A stretch of 63,560 nt of DNA from Solobacterium sp. (GCA_024680365.1 JAILCN010000030.1:1-63560); one strand, 5' to 3'; shown: positions 18,023-27,361, numbered from the stretch's first letter. Program-made: numbers and translations. The notes: a model not told the origin generated them from the letters alone.

Positions 18023-18677
18023 ACATGGAGAGGATCATCACTGCCAGATAGACAGCGGTCAGTGACATGATTCCCGGAAAGAAGGAATGAGACTGGTTGT
18101 ACAGATACGACATGATGGCGGTAATGCCCATGTTGTACAGGTATGCGGGAATCAGTACGCTGAATGAGAACGGCACATAGGACAGCGTGATCAGCAGACC
18201 GAAGGTGACAGCGGAGAGCAGGATGGACAGGAACTCCCGTCCGTAAACGGAGAATCTGTCAGTCAGTACCTTGAAGCCGATGTTCACGGCTGAAGCCTGC
18301 ATGAAGCTGAACGCCGCCAGCATGCCGGGTCTGGCATATCCGTACATTCTGAGCACGGATCCGGGCGGCAGAAGGATCTCTGCTTTCAGCAGATGACTTC
18401 CGGCCCAGTACCAGGCATAGACAAGAACTGCCCCGATGAGCGTGTAGATCACCGCCTCAAAGGGGTCGTTTTTGGAACGGTTGTAATGAATTCCGAACAG
18501 ATTCCAGTCGTACATGATCAGAAGGGAAATAAATATATTCAGGCTGAACATATAAGAGATCCAGCGATGATCGATCAGACGGTCCATCAGGAGCGCAGCT
18601 GCGGGAACAGCAGCCAGCAGAAGAAAAGAAATGATGATCCTTTTCGTGGACAGTGATGTGATTGACTTCTCAGACAT
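18021..18677 (-). CDS. Polytopic membrane protein, possibly a degenerate CPBP (CAAX-protease-like) family member
   Basis: Multiple TM helices; C-terminal FGLLITLSYVPFS...ITAIMSYLYNQSHSFFPGIMSLTAVYLAVMIL resembles the CPBP fold; no EExxxR motif seen. Confidence 0.6.
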   Translation of the reverse strand: MSEKSITSLSTKRIIISFLLLAAVPAAALLMDRLIDHRWISYMFSLNIFISLLIMYDWNLFGIHYNRSKNDPFEAVIYTLIGAVLVYAWYWAGSHLLKAEILLPPGSVLRMYGYARPGMLAAFSFMQASAVNIGFKVLTDRFSVYGREFLSILLSAVTFGLLITLSYVPFSFSVLIPAYLYNMGITAIMSYLYNQSHSFFPGIMSLTAVYLAVMILSM

Positions 18678-18859
18678 ACCCGTAAAACCTCACATTAACT
18701 ACTATACCGGAATATTGTCCGGTTGTCATGGAAAGCAGAATTCCTGTCTGGCAGGAATTTTGCCGGTTTTCTGCGTCAGGGATTTCGAAATTACAGGAAT
18801 CGGGATGAATTGATGTCTGTGCGGGGTAAATGATAAGTACCGGGGAGGCATCGTTGGGA

Positions 18860-19180
18860 ATGAAGAGAACGTATGAAGAAGAAAAGCAGGTTTTGAAGTT
18901 CATCGGTGAAACATACCGGCTGGCAAAAAGAAGAACAGCGCTGATGGAAGGCGAAAACTGCGTAGCGGAAAACAGGAAGATCTATGACAACGACAGAAAC
19001 CTGCTCAGCCGGATCGACCGCTGTCTGCTGGACTGCTCAAAAGAAACGCAGCTGATCATCCGCCGGGAATATCTGGAAATGAGAGATCCGGGGTGGTGGC
19101 AGGACAGGTATGCAAAGTCCACTTTCTACCGTCAGAAAAAAACCTCAGTGCAGGAATTCATGCATTGCTTAGACTTTTGA
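18860..19180 (+). CDS. Small protein resembling the mollicute MG284/MPN403 family
   Basis: MKRTYEEEKQVLKFIGETYRLAKRRTALM...WWQDRYAKSTFYRQKKTSVQEFMHCLDF; lies immediately upstream of acpP. Confidence 0.5.
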   Translation: MKRTYEEEKQVLKFIGETYRLAKRRTALMEGENCVAENRKIYDNDRNLLSRIDRCLLDCSKETQLIIRREYLEMRDPGWWQDRYAKSTFYRQKKTSVQEFMHCLDF

Positions 19181-19212
19181 ATAATGATAAAGTATTAGCA
19201 GGGAGTGTAGCC

Positions 19213-19449
19213 ATGGATCGTCTTGCTTTTCTTGAAACGCTGGCTAAAAAATATGACCATAATCTGTCAGATCTGAATGCAGATACATCTTTTGAGGATC
19301 TGCACATGGATTCCTATGAAATCGTGGATTTTCTGATGAAGGTCGAAGATGAATTCGGGATCGTGATCGATGGCGAAAAAATGCTGGAGATCAAAACAAT
19401 GCAGGACATTCTGGACACAGTCAAAGAATTCAGTCAGGAGGAAATTTAA
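19213..19449 (+). CDS. acpP: Acyl carrier protein
   Basis: MDRLAFLETLAKKYDHNLSDLNADTSFEDLHMDSYEIVDFLMKVEDEFGI...; phosphopantetheine Ser in MDSYE. Confidence 0.85.
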   Translation: MDRLAFLETLAKKYDHNLSDLNADTSFEDLHMDSYEIVDFLMKVEDEFGIVIDGEKMLEIKTMQDILDTVKEFSQEEI

Positions 19450-19450
19450 T

Positions 19451-21151
19451 ATGCTGAAAGGTATTGCTGCTTCACAAGGTATTGCTGTTGCAAAGGTCTA
19501 CAAACTCCAGCAGCCAGTGCTGGAAATCGAAAGAAAGGCTGCGAACCCCGAGGAAGAACTTGCAAAGCTCGATGCTGCGTTTACAAAGACAGTAGAAGAC
19601 ATCGAGAAGATCAAGGAAGTCGCTTCCAAGAGTCTCGCGCCGGAAGAACTGGCAGTATTCGATGCGCATCTGATGATGGCAAACGACCCTGAACTCCGCG
19701 GTCAGATCGAAGAGTCCATCAAGAACGAAGGCATCAACGCTGAATATGCAACAGATCAGGTTGCAAGCATGATGGTCTCCATTTTCGAATCCATGGAAGA
19801 TGCATACATGCGTGAAAGAGCTGCAGATATCAAGGACGTCACATTCCGTCTGAAGTGCAACCTCTGCGGCAAAGTCATCCCGAATCTGTCTACAATTGAT
19901 GAACCCGTTGTGATCGTTGCAAAGGATCTGACACCTTCCGATACAGGTTCCCTGAACAAGGAATTCGCAAAGGGATTCGCTACAGAGATCGGCGGACGTA
20001 CAAGCCACAGTGCGATCATGGCACGTTCACTGGAGATCCCGGCAGTTGTCGGTGTCACAGGCATTCTCGATGCAGCAAATGAAGGCGACGAAGTCATCCT
20101 CGACGCGATCAACGGCGAAGTGATCCTGAATCCGACAGCTGAGCAGGTCGCTGAATATCTGAAGAAGGGCGAAGAATACCAGGCTGAAAAAGAGGCTCTG
20201 AAGGCTCTGAAAGAACAGCCTTCCGTATCCACAGACGGACACAAAGTTCTCCTCGTCGGCAACATCGGTTCTCCGAAGGATGCTGAAGGCGTCATCGAGA
20301 ACGGCGGCGAAGGCGTTGGTCTGTTCCGTACAGAATTCCTTTATATGAAGAGCGAAGACTGGCCGGATGAAGATACACAGTATCAGGCATACAAGGCAGT
20401 CCTCGAAGCAATGGACGGCAAACCGGTCGTTATCCGTACACTGGATATCGGCGGCGACAAGAAACTGAAATACTATGAGTTCGAAGAAGAGATGAACCCG
20501 TTCCTCGGTGTCCGTGCTGTTCGTTTCTGCCTCCTCAGAAAAGACATTTTCCGCACACAGCTCAGAGCTCTGCTCCGTGCATCCGCATTCGGCAAACTCT
20601 GCATCATGTTCCCGATGATCGCTACAGTAGGCGAATTCAAGGAAGCAAAGAAGTGCTACGAAGATGCCCGTGCTGAACTGATCGCTGAAGGCGTCAAAGT
20701 CGGTGACGACGTTGAGGTCGGATGCATGATCGAGATCCCGGCAGCTGCAGTTCTCGCTGACCAGATCGCGAAGTATGCTGACTTCTTCTCCATCGGTACA
20801 AACGACCTGATCCAGTACTCCATGGCAGCTGACCGTATGAGCCAGAACGTCTCCTACCTGTACCAGCCTCTGAACCCGTCCATCCTGCGTCTCATCAAGA
20901 TGACGATCGACGGTGCTCACAAGAACGGCAAATGGTGCGGTATGTGCGGCGAAATGGCCGGCGACGAAATCGCAGCTCCGGTTCTGTTAGGTCTCGGACT
21001 TGATGAATTCTCCATGAGCGCAACAAGCATTCTGCGTGCCCGCAAGATGATCAACGGACTCAGCTATGAAGAAATGAAAGTCATGGCTGAAAAGGCTGTT
21101 GAATGCGACACAATGGAAGAAGTACAGGCTCTTGTTGAAGCAAGCATCTGA
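19451..21151 (+). CDS. ptsI: Phosphoenolpyruvate-protein phosphotransferase (PTS enzyme I)
   Basis: MLKGIAASQGIAVAKVYKL...GGRTSHSAIMARSLEIPAVVG...GLFRTEFLYM...CGEMAGD. Confidence 0.96.
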   Translation: MLKGIAASQGIAVAKVYKLQQPVLEIERKAANPEEELAKLDAAFTKTVEDIEKIKEVASKSLAPEELAVFDAHLMMANDPELRGQIEESIKNEGINAEYATDQVASMMVSIFESMEDAYMRERAADIKDVTFRLKCNLCGKVIPNLSTIDEPVVIVAKDLTPSDTGSLNKEFAKGFATEIGGRTSHSAIMARSLEIPAVVGVTGILDAANEGDEVILDAINGEVILNPTAEQVAEYLKKGEEYQAEKEALKALKEQPSVSTDGHKVLLVGNIGSPKDAEGVIENGGEGVGLFRTEFLYMKSEDWPDEDTQYQAYKAVLEAMDGKPVVIRTLDIGGDKKLKYYEFEEEMNPFLGVRAVRFCLLRKDIFRTQLRALLRASAFGKLCIMFPMIATVGEFKEAKKCYEDARAELIAEGVKVGDDVEVGCMIEIPAAAVLADQIAKYADFFSIGTNDLIQYSMAADRMSQNVSYLYQPLNPSILRLIKMTIDGAHKNGKWCGMCGEMAGDEIAAPVLLGLGLDEFSMSATSILRARKMINGLSYEEMKVMAEKAVECDTMEEVQALVEASI

Positions 21152-21171
21152 TCACTGAACAACATCATCTG

Positions 21172-21201
21172 AAAAGGGATTCCCGCGGGAATCCCTTTTT
21201 T
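21172..21201. terminator. Bidirectional terminator
   Basis: AAAAGGGATTCCCGCGGGAATCCCTTTTTT. Confidence 0.85.
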
Positions 21202-21219
21202 AGCGTATGTCTGAAATGT

Positions 21220-21942
21220 TCAGCGTCTTGGATATGTGCTGGGAACATAGAATTCCTGCATGTCATCCAGACGGATGCAGCCGAGTGTTCTTCCATAGAC
21301 GCATCCGCAGTCGATGTGAAGGATCGTTCCTTCCTTGCCGTGCGCGATCTTGCCGTCGAATTCATCGCCGTACGCGAAGGTCGGGGTATGACCGACGATC
21401 AGCGTGGTGTCTGTGAGCGGGTTGTCATCCAGACCGATATGACCCCAGATCATGATCTTTTCCGGTACTTCGCTGAGACGGTCGCGTCCGGATACAAAGT
21501 CATCCGGAAGTCCGGCATGAACCAGAAGGAACTTTCTGCCGTTGACCTTGAGCCGTTTGTAGACAAGCTTGTCTTCCAGGTACAGCTTGATGTCATAGCA
21601 TTCCGGAAAATCAAGATCCATAAACTGATCCATCGTGCCGTAGCCGCCGTTGTAATGGAGCCACAGCATCAGGTCTTCTGTCATATCAACAGAGTTGTTA
21701 TCCTTTTTCGCATCAATCAGATCCTGAATATATCTTGCCAGCCAGACATCGTGGTTGCCGAAGATCAGATGCATATTGTCATATGACATGATCTCCTGCA
21801 GCAGGGGAATGGATTCTTTGCCGCGGTCGCAGATATCACCGTCGATCCAGAGTTCATCATAATCATTAAAACCGATCAGTTCGAGCATCTGATCAAATTC
21901 TTTTTTACATCCGTGCAGATCGCTGATTACATAAATTGACAT
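21220..21942 (-). CDS. Calcineurin-like metallophosphoesterase (PPP family)
   Basis: MSIYVISDLHGCKKEF...WIDGDICDRG...IFGNHDVWLARY...GHTPTF. Confidence 0.9.
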   Translation of the reverse strand: MSIYVISDLHGCKKEFDQMLELIGFNDYDELWIDGDICDRGKESIPLLQEIMSYDNMHLIFGNHDVWLARYIQDLIDAKKDNNSVDMTEDLMLWLHYNGGYGTMDQFMDLDFPECYDIKLYLEDKLVYKRLKVNGRKFLLVHAGLPDDFVSGRDRLSEVPEKIMIWGHIGLDDNPLTDTTLIVGHTPTFAYGDEFDGKIAHGKEGTILHIDCGCVYGRTLGCIRLDDMQEFYVPSTYPRR

Positions 21943-22148
21943 GGTTTTTCAAATCCTTTACAGATATTGTATCACAACAAAATCAGAAAAGAAGATATCA
22001 ATCACTAACTGGACAATACGGGAAATCTATGAAGAAAAAGGTGAAATATGCAGGTGAAAGAGAACAGACGGTTCACAATAATGCTGTGATTTGATATAAT
22101 GCAATGTGGTTTTGAAAACAGAATTGTTTAGAGAAGGGAGTATCTATT

Positions 22149-22877
22149 ATGGGAAGAGCACATGAAGTCCGTGCGGCCTCAATGGCAAAAACGGCAGCAA
22201 TCAAATCCAAGCTGTATTCTAGATTCGGAAAAGAGCTGTATATCGCAGCCAAGAGCGGCGTCCCTGATCCGGATATGAACCTTGCGCTGAAGAGAAAGAT
22301 TGCCGAAGCAAAATCCAACCAGATTCCTGCTGATGTCATCAAGAGAGCGATCGACAAGGCAAAGGGCGGTTCTGATGAGAGCTACGACGAAGCACGTTAT
22401 GAAGGCTTCGGTCCGGGCAACAGCACAGTGATCGTCGACTGCCTCACTGACAATACAAACCGTTCCTATACGAACGTCAAGACAGCATTCAACAAATGCA
22501 AAGGTGCGAAACTGGTCAATGCCGGCGGCGTATCCTATAACTATGAGAATGTCGGCATGTTCGTCTTTGAGTACGAAGATGAAGAAGCAATGCTGGATGC
22601 TATGATGGAAGCGGATGTAGATGTACAGGATATCTCTGTTGAAGACGGTGAAATGACTGTCAAGACATCCTTCCAGGATTTCGGCAAAGCGCAGGAAGCG
22701 ATCGAAAACCTGATCCCGAACGTTGAATTTGATGTCTGTGAGACAACAATGCTGCCGAATGAATATGTCACACTGACAGATCAGGAAGATATCGATGCAT
22801 ATCATAAGCTGATGGATATGCTCAACGAAGTAGACGACGTCAATAAGATCTACACAAACGCCAAGCTGCCTGAGTAA
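22149..22877 (+). CDS. yebC: YebC/PmpR family protein
   Basis: MGRAHEVRAASMAKTAAIKSKLYSRFGKELYIAAKSGVPDPDMN... Confidence 0.95.
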   Translation: MGRAHEVRAASMAKTAAIKSKLYSRFGKELYIAAKSGVPDPDMNLALKRKIAEAKSNQIPADVIKRAIDKAKGGSDESYDEARYEGFGPGNSTVIVDCLTDNTNRSYTNVKTAFNKCKGAKLVNAGGVSYNYENVGMFVFEYEDEEAMLDAMMEADVDVQDISVEDGEMTVKTSFQDFGKAQEAIENLIPNVEFDVCETTMLPNEYVTLTDQEDIDAYHKLMDMLNEVDDVNKIYTNAKLPE

Positions 22878-22895
22878 AAAAGATGAGACATCGTC

Positions 22896-24008
22896 TCACC
22901 TGATATAATGGGCATGAGAGATCTCCTGCAGAAGGAGATCTTTTCTTTTTTCTTCTTTCATGATGCTGGTGTACATCAGTGATGTACGGTATTCCAGATC
23001 ACGCCAGGGACGGGGAACTTCCGCAAATCTTGTCAGACAGCGTACCGGAGCTTCTTTCATCTCTTTCAGCCATGTTCTTCCCGTGTCATTGAATGCCAGC
23101 ACCCGGATCCAGTCCTGCGCCGGAAGCCTGCGGACTTCTTCTTTTGTGACCTGGTTCAGTGCGTGAATGCAGCAGCGGCGGATCCGTGAAGCAGTGTAGC
23201 GGTAGGAAGTGCAGGAGGAAATGAAATCTTCCGCATTGTCATATTCTGCCGCTTTTTCACAGAGCAGCGTTTCAATGCCTTCCGAGAACAGGAAGAATTC
23301 CCGCAGCCGTTCCTTCGGTGTTGTCAGCAGAAAAGTACGCAGATAAGGGTAGTACTGCTGAAACCATACCGTATCTTCTTCGCTCAGCTGATCTGCCATC
23401 GGCGTGGCAGACGCCACACTGCGCTCATCCTGCAATGCTTTCCGTATAGCGGCAGCGCTGGCAGTCTCACTCAGTTCTTCACTGTGATACTGTTTCGTGC
23501 GGGCAACCAGAAGGGGACGGATCGCGGTGTCTCTGATCTCTTTCAGATAGGCAACTGCCAGAATGTCATTCGGCAGCATCCTGCTGGTGAGCAGACTGTA
23601 AGCCTTCGGATAAGACATTCCCGTATCCATCGCGGCGTGCAGATGATCCGGATTGACCGGCGTATCCGCAATATCCTGCAGGTTTTCAAGATTGGCGCAT
23701 TCGCTTCCGAAACAGATGGAATCCGCTCCGGCAAGCTTCAGGATATTGACGCCGCCTTTCGCGAAACCGGCAGCTCCCTGTACAGAATAAATATAAGGAA
23801 GTTCAAAAACGATGTCGGCACCGTTTCTGACAGCAGCTTCCGCCCGTTTCCATTTATCAATGACAGCCGGTTCTCCCCGCTGTACATAGTTTCCTGACAT
23901 CACAGCCGCAAGAACATCACAGCCGCTCAGCTCTCTTGCCTGCTGCATATGATAGATATGGCCGTTATGAAGCGGATTGTATTCCGCTATAATTCCGCAA
24001 AGATTCAT
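22896..24008 (-). CDS. tmcAL: tRNA(Met) cytidine acetate ligase (TmcAL/YlbM family)
   Basis: MNLCGIIAEYNPLHNGHIYHMQQARELSGCDVLAAVMSGNYVQRGEPAVIDKWKRAEAAVRNGADIVFELP. Confidence 0.93.
   Translation of the reverse strand: MNLCGIIAEYNPLHNGHIYHMQQARELSGCDVLAAVMSGNYVQRGEPAVIDKWKRAEAAVRNGADIVFELPYIYSVQGAAGFAKGGVNILKLAGADSICFGSECANLENLQDIADTPVNPDHLHAAMDTGMSYPKAYSLLTSRMLPNDILAVAYLKEIRDTAIRPLLVARTKQYHSEELSETASAAAIRKALQDERSVASATPMADQLSEEDTVWFQQYYPYLRTFLLTTPKERLREFFLFSEGIETLLCEKAAEYDNAEDFISSCTSYRYTASRIRRCCIHALNQVTKEEVRRLPAQDWIRVLAFNDTGRTWLKEMKEAPVRCLTRFAEVPRPWRDLEYRTSLMYTSIMKEEKRKDLLLQEISHAHYIR
22919..22955 (+). terminator. Rho-independent terminator
   Basis: AGATCTCCT-gcag-AAGGAGATCT followed by TTTCTTTTTT; overlaps the 3' end of the opposing gene. 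Confidence 0.6.
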
Positions 24009-24070
24009 AAAGTCTCCGTTTCTGCACAGATAATGATACAATGAAAACAGAATCAGGAGTTAATAACAAT

Positions 24071-24958
24071 ATGGAAAATGAACTTGCTATAAGTATTTTT
24101 CGCCCCGAAGGAACAGTGAAGGCAGCTGTTTTCATTGTTCACGGAATGGAAGAACATCATCTCAGATACAATGAATTTGCCGAATACCTGAAAGCCAGAG
24201 GAATCGGCGTCGTGACATATGATCTGCCTGGTCATGGCAAGAGCGGATCCCTGGAAGACCGCGGATGGTTTGGCGATAAAGACGGCTGGAAGAATCTGGT
24301 AGAAAGTGCCGCAAAGATCGCCCGCCTGACCCGCAGTGAGTTCCCGAAGGTACCGCTGTTCGCTTTCGGTCATTCGATGGGCACGATGGTCCTGCGTACA
24401 TTCCTGCAGCGCTATGACGCTCTGATCGACGGTCTGATCCTCAGCGGCGCACCGAATTATGTATCTGCTGCTTCGGCAGGCAAAGTGATCGCTTCCACGA
24501 TCTGCCGCATTAAAGGAAACAAGGGCAAATCCAAGCTGCTGGATCAGATGGCAACAGGCGGCTTTTCCAAGGCAGTAAAAGACGCCGCAACGCCGGTTGA
24601 CTGGCTCAGCTACAACGAGGAAAACGTCCAGCGCTATATCGAAGACCCTGACTGCGGTTTCCCGTTTACAGCGAGAGGATACTACGATCTGTTTGACGGC
24701 ATGAACCAGATGCATGACGTTTCTGCGTTCCGCTGTCTGAATCCGACGCTGCCGATCTGGCTGTTTGCCGGTGAGGACGATCCCTGCATCGGCGGAGAAA
24801 AAGGCTTCGCAGACAGTGTCGAAACACTCAGAAGGGCCGGATATACCGACATCACCAGCACGCTGTATGCCGGCATGCGCCATGAGACGCTGAACGAGAC
24901 AGATCACGAAACGATCTTCAAAGACGTATACAGCTGGATCGAAAAGCATATTGCATAA
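24071..24958 (+). CDS. Alpha/beta hydrolase (lysophospholipase / monoacylglycerol lipase-like)
   Basis: FIVHGMEEHHLRYNEFAEYLKARGIGVVTYDLPGHGKSG...FAFGHSMGTMVLRTF; GGAG RBS. Confidence 0.9.
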   Translation: MENELAISIFRPEGTVKAAVFIVHGMEEHHLRYNEFAEYLKARGIGVVTYDLPGHGKSGSLEDRGWFGDKDGWKNLVESAAKIARLTRSEFPKVPLFAFGHSMGTMVLRTFLQRYDALIDGLILSGAPNYVSAASAGKVIASTICRIKGNKGKSKLLDQMATGGFSKAVKDAATPVDWLSYNEENVQRYIEDPDCGFPFTARGYYDLFDGMNQMHDVSAFRCLNPTLPIWLFAGEDDPCIGGEKGFADSVETLRRAGYTDITSTLYAGMRHETLNETDHETIFKDVYSWIEKHIA

Positions 24959-25087
24959 TAAAATTGATGATCTGACTGTCAGATGTATTGATCGCAGTGT
25001 TACGCGGCAAGATCCTCTTTTGATCATTGATAATGCGGATAAACAGCTGAAAAAGCCTGTATTCCGCTTGATATAGTATGTATTTCA

Positions 25088-25115
25088 TTGACTTTAAAAA
25101 ACGGTTTGCTATAAT
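25088..25115 (+). promoter_or_regulatory. Sigma-A-type promoter for yceD-rpmF
   Basis: TTGACT-16 nt-TATAAT with extended TGC before the -10. Confidence 0.7.
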
Positions 25116-25145
25116 ATTTAAGCGTTAACGAGCGAGGAGACTGTC

Positions 25146-25649
25146 GTGAAGTGGACGAAATCACAGTTGCTGCGGCAAACGCAGAGCGTAACATTCGATG
25201 AAGATATAGAAATCGATGCGTCAGCATTTGCGGGAAACAGCAGGATCAACGGCGTGAAAGATGTCCATGTGTATGGTACCGGTCATCTTGATCCCAATGA
25301 AGATGTCTTCTATGCCGATGTATACGTAGAGGGAACAATGCTTTGTCCCGATGCGATCACCGGTGATGAGATCGAGATCCCGTTTGAAACAGACAGCCAG
25401 GAAGTCTACGTGTTTGAAGAAACAGAGGAAGACGGCGCACGCGTCGTTACGAATGAAGTTATCGAGCTTCTTCCTGCAGTGATCGATGATATTCTGCTGG
25501 AAGTACCGCTTCAGGTAACGGAAGCCTCAGAAGATGAATATCCGGAAGGCGATGGCTGGAAGGTATACAGCGAGGCTGAGTATCAGGAACGTCAGAAGGA
25601 TCGTCTTGATCCAAGACTGGCAGTACTGAAACAATTCAAAGATGAATGA
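25146..25649 (+). CDS. YceD/DUF177 family protein
   Basis: Located directly upstream of rpmF; ...CPDAITGDEIEIPFE... acidic protein. Confidence 0.85.
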   Translation: MKWTKSQLLRQTQSVTFDEDIEIDASAFAGNSRINGVKDVHVYGTGHLDPNEDVFYADVYVEGTMLCPDAITGDEIEIPFETDSQEVYVFEETEEDGARVVTNEVIELLPAVIDDILLEVPLQVTEASEDEYPEGDGWKVYSEAEYQERQKDRLDPRLAVLKQFKDE

Positions 25650-25664
25650 CAGGAGGTGCGAGAC

Positions 25665-25841
25665 ATGGCTGTACAGCAGAGAAGAAATTCCAGTACAAGA
25701 AGGGACAAGAGAAGGACTCATTATAAGCTGAACGCTCCGACACTGGTAAAGTGCCCGGTTTGCGGTGAGATGAAGCGTCCTCATCATGCATGTCCTAACT
25801 GCGGCAACGTCGGTGAGCCGAAGACGGACGCTGCAAAATAA
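25665..25841 (+). CDS. rpmF: 50S ribosomal protein L32
   Basis: MAVQQRRNSSTRRDKRRTHYKLNAPTLVKCPVCGEMKRPHHACPNCG. Confidence 0.97.
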   Translation: MAVQQRRNSSTRRDKRRTHYKLNAPTLVKCPVCGEMKRPHHACPNCGNVGEPKTDAAK

Positions 25842-25869
25842 GTTTGGAACGAACGGTCTAAACAGAGAT

Positions 25870-25904
25870 CAAAAAGAACTGCGGAATATCTGCAGTTCTT
25901 TTTT
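25870..25904 (+). terminator. Rho-independent terminator
   Basis: AAGAACTGC-ggaatatct-GCAGTTCTT TTTTT. Confidence 0.85.
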
Positions 25905-25945
25905 TGCGTTTGAGGGAACTTTTTCTTGTCTAAAAGAGCAGTATG

Positions 25946-25981
25946 GTGGTAGGATAGTGGTAGAAAGTGGAGGAAAGTGGG
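25946..25981 (+). promoter_or_regulatory. MraZ operator: four GTGG boxes in tandem
   Basis: GTGG at 25946, 25957, 25967, 25977 (spacing 11, 10, 10 nt) immediately upstream of mraZ ATG. Confidence 0.8.
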
Positions 25982-25989
25982 AGAAAAAG

Positions 25990-26421
25990 ATGTTTATCGG
26001 TGAATACAGACATACTCTGGATGCCAAAAACAGACTGATTATTCCCGTTAAGTTCCGCGATCAGCTCGGAGACAGTTTCATCGTGACCAAAGGCCTGGAC
26101 GGCTGTCTTGCTGTCTATACCGAAGACAGATGGATGAACATGATCGCAAAGCTGGAACAGATCCCCTCCACGAAAAAAGAAGCAAGACTGTATATGAGAA
26201 GCCTCACTTCCAAAGCGGCTGAATGTTCACTTGACAAGATGGGCAGGATCCAGCTTCCCCAGTATCTGGTACAGACTGCAGGCATCGACAAGAACTGCGC
26301 CGTGATCGGAGCAGCTGATCATGTTGAGATCTGGCCGGAAGACAGGTGGGATCAGTATGATGAGGATTCTTCCGATTCCTTTGAGACAGTAGCGGAAACG
26401 CTGACGGAGTATCTGCAGTAA
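25990..26421 (+). CDS. mraZ: Transcriptional regulator MraZ
   Basis: MFIGEYRHTLDAKNRLIIPVKFRDQLGDSFIVTKGLDGCL. Confidence 0.97.
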   Translation: MFIGEYRHTLDAKNRLIIPVKFRDQLGDSFIVTKGLDGCLAVYTEDRWMNMIAKLEQIPSTKKEARLYMRSLTSKAAECSLDKMGRIQLPQYLVQTAGIDKNCAVIGAADHVEIWPEDRWDQYDEDSSDSFETVAETLTEYLQ

Positions 26422-27356
26422 TGGAACACGTAAGCGTACTTCTGGAAGAAACAGTCAGTCTGCTTCAGGTGAAGCCGGACGGCATCTATGCCGACGGCAC
26501 ACTCGGCAGGGGAGGACATGCCCGTCTCCTTCTGTCAAAGCTTCACAGCGGGCATCTGTATGCATTTGATAAAGATGAACAGGCGATTGAAGAATCCAAA
26601 GTGAATCTTCATGAATATCTGGACAAAGTCACGATGATCCACAGTGATTTCAGGGCGATGAAGGAAGAGCTCGCAAGCCGCGGAGTATACGAGGTCGACG
26701 GTATTATGATGGACCTCGGAGTCAGTTCTCCGCAGTTCGATGATCCTTCCCGGGGGTTCAGCTACAGGCAGGATGCCAGGCTGGATATGCGCATGGACCG
26801 GAGTCAGACGCTGGATGCGTATACGATCGTCAATACGTATCCGAAGCAGGAACTGATCAGGGTTCTGAGAGATTACGGGGAAGAGCGGTATGCATCCTCC
26901 ATTGCCGGAAATATTGAAAGGATCCGCAGGGACCATCCCATCGAGACGACCATGCAGCTGGTTGAAGCGGTGCGCTCAGCACTTCCGGCAAAAGAGCTCA
27001 GGAAGAAGGGGCATCCCGCAAAACAGACATTCCAGGCGCTCAGGATCGAAGTCAATGATGAACTGAACGCTTTGCGGAAAGGCCTTGAAGAAGCACTTGA
27101 TCTTCTCGCGCCGGGCGGACGCTGCGCCGTCATCACGTTTCACTCACTGGAAGACAGGATCGTGAAACAGACATTTAAAGATTACTCCTCTGCTCCATTT
27201 GTAGAGCCCAAGTTGCCGCTGACGGCCGAGCAAATGGAGCAGGCCTCCTTCCATCTGGTCACCGCAAAACCGGTGACGGCAACAGAGGAGGAACTGAATG
27301 AAAATCATCGCTCGCACAGTGCGAAGCTTCGTGTAATAGAAAGAATAAGGGGATAG
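26421..27356 (+). CDS. rsmH: 16S rRNA (cytosine1402-N4)-methyltransferase
   Basis: MEHVSVLLEETVSLLQVKPDGIYADGTLGRGGHARLLL...DLGVSSPQFDDPSRGFSYRQDARLDMRMD. Confidence 0.97.
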   Translation: MEHVSVLLEETVSLLQVKPDGIYADGTLGRGGHARLLLSKLHSGHLYAFDKDEQAIEESKVNLHEYLDKVTMIHSDFRAMKEELASRGVYEVDGIMMDLGVSSPQFDDPSRGFSYRQDARLDMRMDRSQTLDAYTIVNTYPKQELIRVLRDYGEERYASSIAGNIERIRRDHPIETTMQLVEAVRSALPAKELRKKGHPAKQTFQALRIEVNDELNALRKGLEEALDLLAPGGRCAVITFHSLEDRIVKQTFKDYSSAPFVEPKLPLTAEQMEQASFHLVTAKPVTATEEELNENHRSHSAKLRVIERIRG

Positions 27357-27361
27357 GGAAC

